Shown in pieces: positions 39,130 through 48,658 of a stretch of 64,000 nucleotides of DNA (position 1 is the stretch's first letter; every line of letters begins with the position of its first letter). Origin of the DNA: Clostridium punense. GTDB lineage: Bacteria > Bacillota > Clostridia > Clostridiales > Clostridiaceae. The stretch is taken from positions 174,351 through 238,350 of the forward strand of contig NZ_JAGGLL010000002.1 in NCBI RefSeq assembly GCF_017874425.1, written 5' to 3'. Both the position numbers and the translations under genes were made by a program. The notes under the pieces are model-generated. The model worked only from the letters and a program-made list of their open reading frames with translations, did no database searches and was not told the origin of the DNA.

Positions 39130-39165
39130 AATGCTAGTGTAGATGTCTACTTCTACACTAGCATT
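39130..39165. other. Perfect hairpin 55 bases after pyk
   Basis: Fourteen-base perfect arms AATGCTAGTGTAGA and TCTACACTAGCATT with an 8-base loop. There is no T-run, so it may protect the pyk 3' end rather than terminate. Confidence 0.6.
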
Positions 39166-39219
39166 AAGAATTATTAGAAATAGGTTATGCTTTGAATGTA
39201 ATATTCTTGTTCATCATTA

Positions 39220-40980
39220 CTAATAACTTATATTTGCTCTTCCACTATAAACTATTCCTCGTTTTGGATCCATTGTTATAAAACATCCAGATTTAATTAT
39301 GGTAGATGCTCCTGTAGCATTATAAATTATAGGAATATCTTTTGCTGCACATTCAATTACAACACTTGAGCTCATTTCATCTTCTTCTACAATTATCCCT
39401 GCAACTTTATCAAGAATCTCCATAAACTCCCTTCCAAGTCTTTTAACAACTATTATCTCTCCATCTTCTAATTTGTTTAATGCATCTTTTGCATCTGTCA
39501 CATGTAATGCTGTACCAAAGGCAGATACATTGTTGGTACCTTTTCCTTGAAGAAGTATATCTCCAATAATATGAACCTTCATCATATTTGTACTTCCAAC
39601 ATAGTTCATTGGGATACCTGCTGCTATAACTACTAAATCTCCTTTTTTAACATAACCAGCAGATAAAGCAATCTCAGCGGAATTTTGAATTAATTCATCT
39701 GTAGTTTCTGTTTTAGGAGTAAGGATTGGATACACTCCCCAATTTAGTGCAAGACTCCTAGCTACCTTCTCATAAGGTGTACATGCTATAATATTACACT
39801 CTGGTCTATATTTAGAAACCTGTCTTGCTGTATGCCCACTTTGAGTTGCAGTGATTATAGCCGATGCCTTAAGATCCATTGCTGTATTACAAGTTGCAAG
39901 ACTAATAGCATTTGGAACGTTAGGAATATGAGATTTTCTCTTTTTCTTTAAGTTCTCCTCATAATTAATATGTTCCTCAGCTGTTATGGCAATTTGAGCC
40001 ATAGTCTTTACAACTTCTACTGGGTACTTACCATTTGCAGTTTCCCCACTTAGCATTATAGCATCCGTGCCATCAAAAATTGCATTAGCTACGTCAGAGG
40101 CTTCAGCTCTTGTAGGTCTTGGGTTTCTTATCATAGAATCTAACATCTGAGTAGCTGTTATTACCGGCTTACCGGCCTCATTACATTTCTTAATAATGTT
40201 TTTTTGAACAACTGGTACTTCCTCAGCTGGTATTTCAACTCCTAAGTCACCTCTAGCAACCATTATTCCATCAGAGTACTTAATAATTTCATCAATATTA
40301 TTTACGCCCTGTCTATTTTCAATTTTTGAGAATATTTGAATATCTTCTCCCCCATTTTTATTTAGCACTTTTCTAATATCCAAAACATCCGAAGCCTTTC
40401 TTATAAAAGATGCAGCTACTATATCAATTTCATTATCTATACCAAACTTTAAATCTGCTATGTCCTTATCTGTAAGAGAAGGTAGATTTATTGCAACTCC
40501 AGGTACATTAACACCTTTGTTATTACCAATTACTCCTGTATTTTTCACTAGGGTATGAACCTTATTTCCTTCAATGCTTTGAACTTCTAGAGCTACTAAC
40601 CCATCATTTATTAAGATAGTGTCTCCTATTTCTACATCTTCATGAAGCTTATTATAGGTTACAGAACATTTTGTTTCATCCCCTAAGATTTCTTCTCCAG
40701 CATATATAGTAAAATTAGTTCCTTCTGTAAGTTCAACAGTGTTTCCTTCAAATTTTCCTGTTCTGATCTCTGGTCCTTTAGTATCTAGAATTATAGCCGT
40801 ATGTCTATTTAACTCTTTTCTAACTTCTTTCACCATGTCTATTCTTCTTTTGTGCTCCTCATGAGAACCATGAGAGAAGTTTAATCTTGCTGCATTCATG
40901 CCTAGTTTTATGAGATTTTTAACAATTTCCTTGTCATCAGTAGTAGGTCCAACAGTACATATTATTTTAGTCTTTTTCAT
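39220..40980 (-). CDS. pyk: Pyruvate kinase
   Basis: A 586-residue enzyme converting phosphoenolpyruvate and ADP to pyruvate and ATP. Starts KTKIICTVGPTTDD; substrate motifs LDTKGPEIRTG, MVARGDLGVEIP and TQMLDSMI are present. The last 110 residues are an extra phosphohistidine-type domain (around GTALHVTDAKDALNKLEDGE), the long Firmicute form. RBS GGAGGA before the ATG. It follows pfkA in the same direction across a 340-base gap in which no gene was seen. Confidence 0.97.
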   Translation of the reverse strand: MKKTKIICTVGPTTDDKEIVKNLIKLGMNAARLNFSHGSHEEHKRRIDMVKEVRKELNRHTAIILDTKGPEIRTGKFEGNTVELTEGTNFTIYAGEEILGDETKCSVTYNKLHEDVEIGDTILINDGLVALEVQSIEGNKVHTLVKNTGVIGNNKGVNVPGVAINLPSLTDKDIADLKFGIDNEIDIVAASFIRKASDVLDIRKVLNKNGGEDIQIFSKIENRQGVNNIDEIIKYSDGIMVARGDLGVEIPAEEVPVVQKNIIKKCNEAGKPVITATQMLDSMIRNPRPTRAEASDVANAIFDGTDAIMLSGETANGKYPVEVVKTMAQIAITAEEHINYEENLKKKRKSHIPNVPNAISLATCNTAMDLKASAIITATQSGHTARQVSKYRPECNIIACTPYEKVARSLALNWGVYPILTPKTETTDELIQNSAEIALSAGYVKKGDLVVIAAGIPMNYVGSTNMMKVHIIGDILLQGKGTNNVSAFGTALHVTDAKDALNKLEDGEIIVVKRLGREFMEILDKVAGIIVEEDEMSSSVVIECAAKDIPIIYNATGASTIIKSGCFITMDPKRGIVYSGRANISY

Positions 40981-41322
40981 AATTTTCCTCCTACGTATCT
41001 TATACCTATTTATTGGTATAGCTATTTATAAACCCTTTATAGTTTATATGAAATATAGCAATGTTCTACAATGCTATAAAGATAAGCAATTTATATTTTT
41101 ATGTTATAAATAAACAAGCTGAAAAACTTATATACTTTTATCACAAAGTTTTTTCATATTAATATCACATTAATCTTTACTATATTTTTTTGAAAAATCT
41201 ATTGTTTAGAAGTACTCATTTAATGTTAAAGTATTTTCTATATAATCAAAGTATACTATTACTATTTATATAGCTACTTTTCAAATGTTAATATACTTTT
41301 GTAGATTTCAATATCTATTATT

Positions 41323-42282
41323 TTAGTGAGATAAGGCTATTGATATCTCATAAAGCTTTTCATTGAACTTCTTTTCAATTGATAAAGCTTCCGTTATATC
41401 CATATCAATTATTTCTCCATTTTTTGTTCCAACAACTCTAGAAGATTTTCCTTCTATAAGAACTTCTACTGCTTTCGCTCCTAAGCGGGAAGCAAGAATT
41501 CTATCAAAAGCACTTGGTATTCCACCTCTTTGAATATATCCAAGTACTGTTGCTCTACTTTCAATACCTGTAACCTCTTCAATTTTTTTAACTAATTTAT
41601 GCGCTCCACCAACACCCTCAGCTAAAATAATAATGTTGTGTAGCTTTCCTCTTCTTTTACCTTCAAAAATCCCTCTACATATATCCTCAAAACTAAACTC
41701 TTTTTCTGGTACAATTACATTTTCTGCCCCACCTGCAATTCCTGCAAATAGAGCTAAATCTCCACAATTTCTTCCCATAACTTCAATGACACTAACTCGT
41801 TCATGGGAGCTAGAGGTATCTCTTATCTTATTAATAGCATCTAGCGCTGTGTTAAGGGCTGTATCAAAACCAACTGTATAATCAGTATAAGCTAAATCAT
41901 TATCTATAGTTCCTGGAATTCCAACAGTAGGTACTCCAAGCTCTGATAATAATTGTGCTCCTCTAAAGGAACCATCACCACCTATTACCACTACACCATC
42001 TATTTTTAAAACTTTTATAACATTTAATGCTTTCTCTCTTCCCTGAGGGGTCTTAAATTCTTCACTACGAGCAGTTCTTAGTATAGTTCCACCTCTATGA
42101 ATAATGTCTGAAACAGAACTTCTATCCATTTCTTCAACTTCTCCATTTATAAGTCCGTTATAGCCTCTATGTACCCCAAGAACTCTAAGTCCTTTATCAT
42201 TTGCTATTCTTACTACTGCTCTAATTGCTGCATTCATTGCAGGTGAATCTCCACCACTAGTTAAAACTGCTATTGTCTTCAT
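41323..42282 (-). CDS. pfkA: ATP-dependent 6-phosphofructokinase
   Basis: A 319-residue enzyme phosphorylating fructose-6-phosphate. ATP motif [13 protein letters not shown] is at residues 6-18, GGDGSFRGA near residue 102 and the catalytic [19 protein letters not shown] region near residue 125. The ATG at 42282 follows AAGGGGG; the upstream in-frame codons are not used. It is followed by pyk and preceded by dnaE, a common clostridial order. Confidence 0.97.
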   Translation of the reverse strand: MKTIAVLTSGGDSPAMNAAIRAVVRIANDKGLRVLGVHRGYNGLINGEVEEMDRSSVSDIIHRGGTILRTARSEEFKTPQGREKALNVIKVLKIDGVVVIGGDGSFRGAQLLSELGVPTVGIPGTIDNDLAYTDYTVGFDTALNTALDAINKIRDTSSSHERVSVIEVMGRNCGDLALFAGIAGGAENVIVPEKEFSFEDICRGIFEGKRRGKLHNIIILAEGVGGAHKLVKKIEEVTGIESRATVLGYIQRGGIPSAFDRILASRLGAKAVEVLIEGKSSRVVGTKNGEIIDMDITEALSIEKKFNEKLYEISIALSH

Positions 42283-42654
42283 TGTTATGCCCCCTTTTAA
42301 AATCATAGTTATACTCTAATTCTAATATTTACCTATAATAATATCAACGTATTTTTTTATGTAATGGTTTGCAAATTTTCTGTATTTTTCACCCTGTGTT
42401 TTTTAGATTTTTATAACTATTTATATAATTTCCCTCTAGCTTTTTATTAATTCAAAATCTACTTACATTTTACCTTAAGACACAATTATCTTAATACATT
42501 CACAATCGCTAAATAAGTACAAAAGCCTGTGTTCATAAGTTCTTTAAATAGATAGTGTTTACTCAAATTTTTTTGTACCCATTTTAAAACCTTGTAATTC
42601 CAAGGCCATCCAGATATTTTGCTATTACAAAACCTGAGTTTCTCTCAGCATGAG

Positions 42655-42702
42655 AAAACCATGCATAAATAGAGATCAACTCTTTTATTATGCATGGTTT
42701 TA
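42655..42702 (-). terminator. Terminator of dnaE
   Basis: Stem AAAACCATGCATAA and TTATGCATGGTTTT with inner AGAG-CTCT pairing, 45 bases after the dnaE stop. The remaining 42307-42654 gap holds only the pfkA promoter region. Confidence 0.75.
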
Positions 42703-42746
42703 TTAATATTAAGTCCCTAATTATTTTGTAATAATTTTTTTAGAAC

Positions 42747-45038
42747 TTACATAACCTTTACATTGCTTTCCCCAAACATTTCTTTAAGCATGGAAATAGT
42801 ATCATAATCACTATGAAGCCATCCTTGCCTATCTATTAAATACCTCTTTCTATCATCAGCAGTACATAAATATACTGGAGTCGCTCCTAGGTTATCCTTG
42901 AAAGTGATTTTAATTTCCTTGGTTGTTGGAGTTAACATACTCTTATCCTTAATTAGAATGAAGATTTTTTCATTACTCACATTAACTAAAGGTGAAATTT
43001 CTTCACAGAGTATCTTTGTTGGCTCATCTTCTCTTACACTAACTCTTCCATTTATTATAACCATTTCATCTTCATTAATTAAGTTTCTATAGTTATCGTA
43101 GGTTTTAGGAAACACAATTACTTCAATGGTTCCAAATAAATCTTCTAAGGTTATAAAAGCCATCATTGCATTATTCTTAGTTATTTTTCTTGTAACAGTA
43201 GAAATTAGTCCTCCCACAATTACTTTAGTTCCATCCTTTATTTTTGTGCTATTTTCCCCAACTGTAACTGCTTCTTCAAGTACATCACTTACAATCAAAT
43301 CCGAAACCTTATGACTTGTTAACATTTTAAGAGACTTTTCATAGTCATCTAAAGGATGACCAGAAAGATATATACCAGTCATTTCTTTTTCCATAGCAAG
43401 AAGGTATTTTTTATTAAATTCTTCAATGTTTGGATATTGTATTTGAATAGGAGTTTCATCCTGAACCAAATCTCCAAACAAGTTGATTTGACCTGTAATA
43501 TTTCTCTTTCTCTCATTGGATACACTGTCTAAAAGCTTCTCAAACACTGCCATAAGTTTAGAACGATAAACGCCAAGAGAGTCGAAAGCCCCTGACTTAA
43601 TTAAGCTTTCAACAGCTCTTTTATTAACTGCTGAGGTATCAATTTTATTGCAAAAATCATTAAAGTTTTTAAACTTATCTTTTTCTTCTCTATCCTTTAC
43701 AATTGATTCAATAACTGGTACACCTACATTTTTAATTGCAGAAAGTCCAAATCTAATGGTGTTACCCTTAACAGTAAACCCTGAGTTACTTTCATTAATA
43801 TCTGGTGGCAACACTTGAATTCCTAGCTGCTCAGCAAATCTTATATAATAAGCAACCTTTTCGTTACTACCCATAATACTATTAAGCATCGCAGCAATGT
43901 ATTCTGCTGGGTAATAACACATTAAATACGCTGTTTGATAGCCTACAACTGCGTAGGCTGCAGCATGGCTCTTGTTAAAAGCATAACTTGCGAAATCCAT
44001 CATCTGGTCAAAAATCTTATTTGCAGCTTCTTCGCTTATGCCATTTCTCAAACAGCCTGGAACTTCTACATTTCCAGTTTCATCAACTATACCGTAAATA
44101 AAGTTACGTCTTTCTTCCTCCATAACCTTATGCTTCTTTTTAGACATTGCACGTCTAACTAAGTCCGAACGTCCTAAGGAGTATCCAGCTAAATCTCTTA
44201 CGATTTGCATAACCTGTTCTTGGTATACCATTACCCCATAGGATACCCCTAGAATTGGTTCAAGCTCTGGCGTAATATACTGAACCTTATCTGGATTGTT
44301 TTTACTTTCAACATATCTTGGAATCTCAGCCATTGGACCTGGTCTGTAGAGACTTATTCCTGCAATTATATCCTCTAAATTGTCAGGCCTTAACTCCTTC
44401 ATGAAAGAAGTCATTCCTGCAGATTCTAGCTGGAATACTCCAACAGTTTTACCCTCTCCAATCATACTATAGACTTTTTCATCCTCGAAGTCTATTTTAT
44501 CAAGGTCAATATCTAATCCTCGATTATCCTTAATATTTTTTACTGTGTCTTGCATAACTGTTAAAGTACGAAGTCCAAGGAAATCCATTTTTAAAAGACC
44601 AAGCTCCTCTAAGGTTCCCATAGTAAATTGGGTTACAATCATATCTTCATTTTTCTGAAGGGGAACATACTCCACCAATGGGTTAGACGCTATAACAACC
44701 CCTGCTGCGTGGGTGGAACTATGACGAGGTAGTCCCTCTAAGTCTCTAGCCACATCAATTAACTCTTTAACTCTTGATTCATTATCATAAGCTTCTTTAA
44801 GCTCTGGATTCATATCTAAAGCTTTATCGATGGTAATCCCTAATACTGTTGGAATCATCTTAGCTATTCTATCCACTTCTGAATATGGATAGTTCATAGC
44901 CCTTCCTACATCTCTTATGCATGCCCTAGCTGCCATGGTTCCAAAGGTTATTATTTGTGATACATTATTTACTCCATACTTATCAACTACATAGTCAATA
45001 ATTTCCTGTCTTCTTTCGTAACAGAAGTCACTATCAAT
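42747..45038 (-). CDS. dnaE: DNA polymerase III alpha subunit DnaE, exon 3 (C-terminal part)
   Basis: Third coding block of the split dnaE gene, 763 residues. It begins right after the intron at 45038 with IDSDFCYERRQEIIDYVVDK and then reaches the first in-block Met (TFGTMAARACIRD), which is not a true start and has no ribosome binding site. It carries the rest of the palm, the fingers, the thumb, the beta-binding and OB-fold regions, with LGLRTLTVMQDTV, FQLESAGM, YRPGPM and SYAFNKSHAAAYA motifs. Joined to 46219-46251 and 46609-47859 it gives about 1191 residues, normal for DnaE1. Terminator at 42655. Confidence 0.95.
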   Translation of the reverse strand: MDSDFCYERRQEIIDYVVDKYGVNNVSQIITFGTMAARACIRDVGRAMNYPYSEVDRIAKMIPTVLGITIDKALDMNPELKEAYDNESRVKELIDVARDLEGLPRHSSTHAAGVVIASNPLVEYVPLQKNEDMIVTQFTMGTLEELGLLKMDFLGLRTLTVMQDTVKNIKDNRGLDIDLDKIDFEDEKVYSMIGEGKTVGVFQLESAGMTSFMKELRPDNLEDIIAGISLYRPGPMAEIPRYVESKNNPDKVQYITPELEPILGVSYGVMVYQEQVMQIVRDLAGYSLGRSDLVRRAMSKKKHKVMEEERRNFIYGIVDETGNVEVPGCLRNGISEEAANKIFDQMMDFASYAFNKSHAAAYAVVGYQTAYLMCYYPAEYIAAMLNSIMGSNEKVAYYIRFAEQLGIQVLPPDINESNSGFTVKGNTIRFGLSAIKNVGVPVIESIVKDREEKDKFKNFNDFCNKIDTSAVNKRAVESLIKSGAFDSLGVYRSKLMAVFEKLLDSVSNERKRNITGQINLFGDLVQDETPIQIQYPNIEEFNKKYLLAMEKEMTGIYLSGHPLDDYEKSLKMLTSHKVSDLIVSDVLEEAVTVGENSTKIKDGTKVIVGGLISTVTRKITKNNAMMAFITLEDLFGTIEVIVFPKTYDNYRNLINEDEMVIINGRVSVREDEPTKILCEEISPLVNVSNEKIFILIKDKSMLTPTTKEIKITFKDNLGATPVYLCTADDRKRYLIDRQGWLHSDYDTISMLKEMFGESNVKVM

Positions 45039-46218
45039 CTAATACACCCTCTCTTTCAAGATACTTTAACACTACTTTATAGTGGGTATAGACTATATCT
45101 TCTCCTACCGACCTTTACGGTTTAGGTTGCCCCGCTTCGGGATATATCCCTACGTGCCTTTGCACTAGTCGTTGAACTTTCCTCTCATCAAGGCTTAGCT
45201 GCATGGTTATCCAGCAGAGTGTGACTAAACTCAAATCCTTGTAATTTTTTCGGTTAAACCACCCTCACATTTAGATATTATCTCAATCTTATGTTTTGGT
45301 TTACAAGGCTCTCAGGACTTTCCAGCAATTCAAGGCTCTTTAAGCACAATGTTTCTATTGTGCACGACTAAAATCAACTATTTATGAGTTTATTATATTT
45401 TTCAAACTTTCTATCTAAAAAGATATTTGCATTGTCATATAATTTACTTAATATTGAAATAACCTTCAATCTTCCACCATAACTAAAGTAGTAATTATTC
45501 TTTTCATCTTTATGACGTTTAAAAAGCTTATTCTGAAAATTATAGTTTGAGACCTCATTAAAAATTTCAATGACTTTACACAAAAATTCCTTAGTTCCAC
45601 ATAGTTTGATATTGATAGAATTTTCACTTAAAATTAAGCTACCATCACCATCAAAATATCCTCTAATAAAAGATAATTGAAACTCTTTGGGAACTATTTG
45701 TTCATCAGGAAACTGTAATATTAAACTCTTTTTAAGCTTAACACCCTTTAATAATAAATCATTAAACATTTGCACACTATTTATTATTATCCTTGCGTAT
45801 CTACATTCTCCATAACCAGTCGAAACATAATAATTTATTGGATAGTCAGAATTTATACATTTCAAAAACTTAGTTAAGTGAACATCATCTATATCTTTTA
45901 GTGATATTCCAATATTACTTGGCTTTGTTATATATCCATCAGCATATATAAACCCCAACCAATAGGCCTTTGCTTCAGAATCAATATTTTTAAAATAATT
46001 ATCATTAACTTTATATAATTTATGGCTATCAGATAAATTTCTTGTTTTTATGCCCCATCTTTTTAACGCATCATATATACCACACAAATGTGCATTGTAC
46101 AAGTTTGCAATTTTAGCACAAGATAGCTTCTCATTTATATACAAGTTTACTATCTCATCTTTATATTTATCTAGTTTATATCTAGTCATTTATTTTTCTC
46201 ATAAAATAGTAATTTTTA
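45039..46218 (-). ncRNA. Group I intron B in dnaE, carrying a homing endonuclease
   Basis: An 1180-base intron. The 5' splice site follows GAT of the micro-exon; the intron ends with G at 45039. The P1 helix pairs GAT-TAAAA with TTTTAGTC (45366-45373), giving a U.G pair exactly at the splice site. Core motifs on the minus strand: P GAATTGCTGGAAAG (45318-45331), Q CCATGCAGCTAAG (45194-45206), R AGTTCAACGACTAG (45165-45178), S AGATATAGTCT (45090-45100); GACTA and TAGTC form P7. A CACTAT-ATAGTG-type P9 hairpin follows. The endonuclease ORF fills the P1 loop. Confidence 0.92.
45374..46189 (-). CDS. LAGLIDADG homing endonuclease of intron B
   Basis: A 271-residue double-motif LAGLIDADG enzyme. 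Motif 1 is WLGFIYADGYI (residues 77-87, catalytic Asp84) and motif 2 FIRGYFDGDGSL (174-185, Asp182). The N-terminal 50 residues form a helix-turn-helix-like extension (KLSCAKIANLYNAHLCGIYDALKRWG). It would cut intronless dnaE alleles at the micro-exon/exon 3 junction and copy the intron by repair. The ORF starts 29 bases inside the intron and its stop immediately precedes the 3' strand of P1. There is no clear ribosome binding site. Confidence 0.93.
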   Translation of the reverse strand: MTRYKLDKYKDEIVNLYINEKLSCAKIANLYNAHLCGIYDALKRWGIKTRNLSDSHKLYKVNDNYFKNIDSEAKAYWLGFIYADGYITKPSNIGISLKDIDDVHLTKFLKCINSDYPINYYVSTGYGECRYARIIINSVQMFNDLLLKGVKLKKSLILQFPDEQIVPKEFQLSFIRGYFDGDGSLILSENSINIKLCGTKEFLCKVIEIFNEVSNYNFQNKLFKRHKDEKNNYYFSYGGRLKVISILSKLYDNANIFLDRKFEKYNKLINS

Positions 46219-46251
46219 ATCCGGCATGCTTACTCTTTCAGGGTTTAAGAA
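46219..46251 (-). CDS. dnaE: dnaE micro-exon (11 codons) between two group I introns
   Basis: Thirty-three bases coding FLNPERVSMPD, an invariant stretch of bacterial DnaE that normally follows NLLFER and precedes the (I/F)D-x-DFC motif. It restores the frame between exon 1 (ends CGT at 46609) and exon 3 (starts ATT at 45038). Its last residue is the first Asp of the polymerase catalytic motif. It is flanked at once by the final G of intron A and the first U of intron B. Confidence 0.94.
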
Positions 46252-46608
46252 CATTAATTATTATCCATAGGCTCTTTATCCTATGCTCTGGAGATTTCTC
46301 TCATTTTCATCAGTTGGTCACTTCCAACTCAGTTTGGACTATATCATCTCAATAAATTTATGATATTTACTATTTTATTATATCCTTTCAATATTATGGT
46401 TCCCATTTATAGAAACACATATTCGTGTAAATATAATAATTTATTGAACTGGGCACTCTTGGAAGAAGTTATTATTTAGCTATTCATTCTTCTAGTCTCT
46501 GAACCTTTCCGTTACTGTTATGCTATTCACGGACTTGGCTGCTGATCGGCATGCTACTTTAATAGTTTAGCTTTCCAGCAATTCACCCAGTTTAACGAAC
46601 GCATCTCT
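46252..46608 (-). ncRNA. Group I intron A in dnaE (no ORF)
   Basis: A 357-base intron. Exon end GAGCGU pairs with GCGUUC (46597-46602) to form P1 with a U.G pair at the splice site; the last base is G (46252). Minus-strand core motifs: P GAATTGCTGGAAA (46572-46584), Q ATCAGCAGCCAAG (46534-46546), R GGTTCAGAGACTAG (46492-46505), S GATGATATAGTCC (46336-46348). P7 is GACTA/TAGTC. Hairpins GTTGG-CCAAC and ATAGG-CCTAT follow S as P9-type stems. The in-frame stop TAA lies 14 codons into the intron. Confidence 0.93.
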
Positions 46609-47859
46609 ACGCTCAAAGAGTAAGTTATATTTTATTGGATCTATCTTTGTTATTCCTAGGGTATATGCAACTACCGATCCTGCCGCTGAACCTCTTCCTG
46701 GTCCAGTTGGAATTCCATTTTCATTAGCGAACCTTATGAAATCCCAGACGATTAAAAAGTAGTCTACATAACCCATTTGCTTTATTACATCAAGCTCGTA
46801 TTCTAACCTGTCACAGATTTCTTTTACTTCACAACCTTCATTGCATAAAGCTTCAATCCTATTGAAGTCTAATTCCTTATCTCTTAGATCTCTAAAGCAT
46901 TCATATCTTTCAATAAGACCTTTGTAGCAAGTGTCCCTAAGATACTCATAAGGAGCCACCCCCTCAGGAAGTGGAAACTTAGGTAACTTAGATACATGGA
47001 ACTCATAGTTAAAATTGCATTTTTCTGCAATCCTCACTGTATTTTCTAAGGCCTCTGGAATGTAGGAAAAGGTTTTCTCCATTTCTTCTGGTGGCTTTAA
47101 GTAAAATTCATCAGAGGGATACTTCATTCTTTTCTCATCTTCCATTATCTTACCTGTTTGAATACATAATAGAATTTCATGGGAGTGACTGTCCTTCTTG
47201 TTTATGTAATGCACGTCATTAGTACAAATAATAGGGATATCACATTCCTTTGATAACTCAACTATGAGCTCATTTACCTGTAATTGCTCAGCCATTCCAT
47301 GATACTGAAGCTCTAAATAAAACTCTCCCTTAAATATATCCTTGTACATTAAGGCTAGTTTTTTAGCTTTAACTTTGTTTCCCTTAAGTAAATTTGACTG
47401 AACCTCTCCTCCAAGACAGGCACTAGTTGCAATAAGTCCTTCACTATGAGCTTTTAAAAACTCATGGTCTACTCTAGGCTTATAATAAAACCCTTCTATG
47501 GAGGCAGTGGACACAATTTTCATCAAGTTTTCATAACCCTTATTGTTTTGTACAAGCAACACTAGGTGATAAGTTTCATTGTCTAAGTCAGGTTGCTTTA
47601 TGTGCATTGATTTTCCAGCTACATAAATTTCACAGCCTATAATCGGCTTAATACCTTCTTCAACAGCTGCCTTATAAAAATCTACTGCTCCATACATAGT
47701 TCCGTGGTCCGTAATTGCAATACTCTTCATTCCAAGTTCTTTAGTCTTTTTAATTAACTTTGAGATTTTTCCTGAGCCATCTAAAAGACTATATTCCGTG
47801 TGAACATGAAGATGAACAAAGGAACCTAAATTTTCTTTTTCATCTATTGTTTTTTCCAT
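46609..47859 (-). CDS. dnaE: DNA polymerase III alpha subunit DnaE, exon 1 (N-terminal part)
   Basis: First 417 codons of dnaE. Contains the PHP domain ([15 protein letters not shown] near the start, [20 protein letters not shown]) and the start of the palm with [19 protein letters not shown], ending NLLFER. It is the main replicative polymerase in the cytoplasm. The ATG at 47859 is chosen because AGGAGG lies 11 bases upstream; an in-frame GTG at 47871 abuts it. Unspliced reading would add 13 intron-coded residues and stop. It begins just 16 bases after the sortase gene. The full spliced protein is the join of 46609-47859, 46219-46251 and 42747-45038. Confidence 0.95.
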
Positions 47860-47874
47860 TAATCGAATCACCTC

Positions 47875-48459
47875 CTATTGAGCTAATTCCCCTTTCACTA
47901 TCAACCTTTGCTTCCCATTTAAACTGCAGGTTACTAAAGTAATAGTCGGAGTTTTAGTAGGATTTAACACATAAACATCTTGTGGATTAACAGTCTGTTG
48001 ACCTGTAACCTTATAAGTATAAGTTTTGTCAAAAGTTGTAATCCTTATATCATCTCCTGGTTCAAGTTTATTAATCCTTAGAAAAAACTCCCCTGTTGTA
48101 AAATTCCTATGCCCAACTAAAGCACAGTTTCCAACCTCTCCAGGTAATGCTGTTCCTGTAAAGTGTCCTACCGCATATCCTATTATATCATCACTTGTAC
48201 CTTCTGCCACAGCGACTTTTAGTCCAATTTTTGGTATTTCTAAAATTGCAATAGCCTTTACATTTTTCTCTGAAGTTTCAGCAGACTCCGGTTCTTTTAT
48301 ATCTCCATTTTCAATCTTCTTAAGTACATTATCAAAATCATTAATTAGAGTTTTCTGAGCCTTATCTGTTTTAACTTTATTGTATGTTCCATAGAGTACT
48401 GCAGAAATACCAATTATCACTAATAATATGCCCAAAATCCTAAAAACTCTATTTTTCAA
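47875..48459 (-). CDS. Class D sortase
   Basis: A 194-residue membrane-anchored transpeptidase: one N-terminal helix (residues 5-25) and a sortase barrel with the catalytic His in LVGHRNFTTGEFF, Cys in ITLVTCSLNG and Arg in RLIVKGEL. It joins sorting-motif proteins to the cell wall. The TTG start at 48459 is used because GGGGGTG lies seven bases upstream. It lies between the cell-surface nucleotidase gene and dnaE; the nucleotidase is its likely substrate. Confidence 0.88.
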   Translation of the reverse strand: MKNRVFRILGILLVIIGISAVLYGTYNKVKTDKAQKTLINDFDNVLKKIENGDIKEPESAETSEKNVKAIAILEIPKIGLKVAVAEGTSDDIIGYAVGHFTGTALPGEVGNCALVGHRNFTTGEFFLRINKLEPGDDIRITTFDKTYTYKVTGQQTVNPQDVYVLNPTKTPTITLVTCSLNGKQRLIVKGELAQ

Positions 48460-48499
48460 CTTATGACACCCCCATGAATATATAATACCATAATCATCG

Positions 48500-48530
48500 A
48501 AAAAAGGAGTGTGAAAAATCACACTCCCTT
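48500..48530 (-). terminator. Terminator of the surface nucleotidase gene
   Basis: Stem GGAGTGTG-AAAAA-CACACTCC with six T on the minus strand. Confidence 0.8.
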
Positions 48531-48658
48531 GTAAATTATAACAATTTTTATTTCCTAGAAATAACCCATTCATACTAAAAATGTATTTCTAGGTGTTCTA
48601 AACTTCTAAGTTAAAATCTAGCTTAAAATCTCCCTTAAAGTTTAAACCAAGTTTTCTA

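Noticed and set aside
45374..46189. An intein in DnaE
   Set aside because: The endonuclease frame is closed at both ends by stops relative to the exons and there are no intein splice residues. The flanking RNA motifs are those of group I introns.
46050..46355. A plus-strand 101-residue ORF over the micro-exon
   Set aside because: It is antisense to the endonuclease, the micro-exon and intron A, with no start signal.
45039..46608. Group II intron
   Set aside because: There is no GUGYG 5' end, no reverse transcriptase and no domain V-like hairpin; P, Q, R, S elements define group I.
42747..47871. dnaE as a frameshifted or degraded pseudogene
   Set aside because: All conserved DnaE segments are present once the two introns are removed. 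The frame joins perfectly and motifs are intact.
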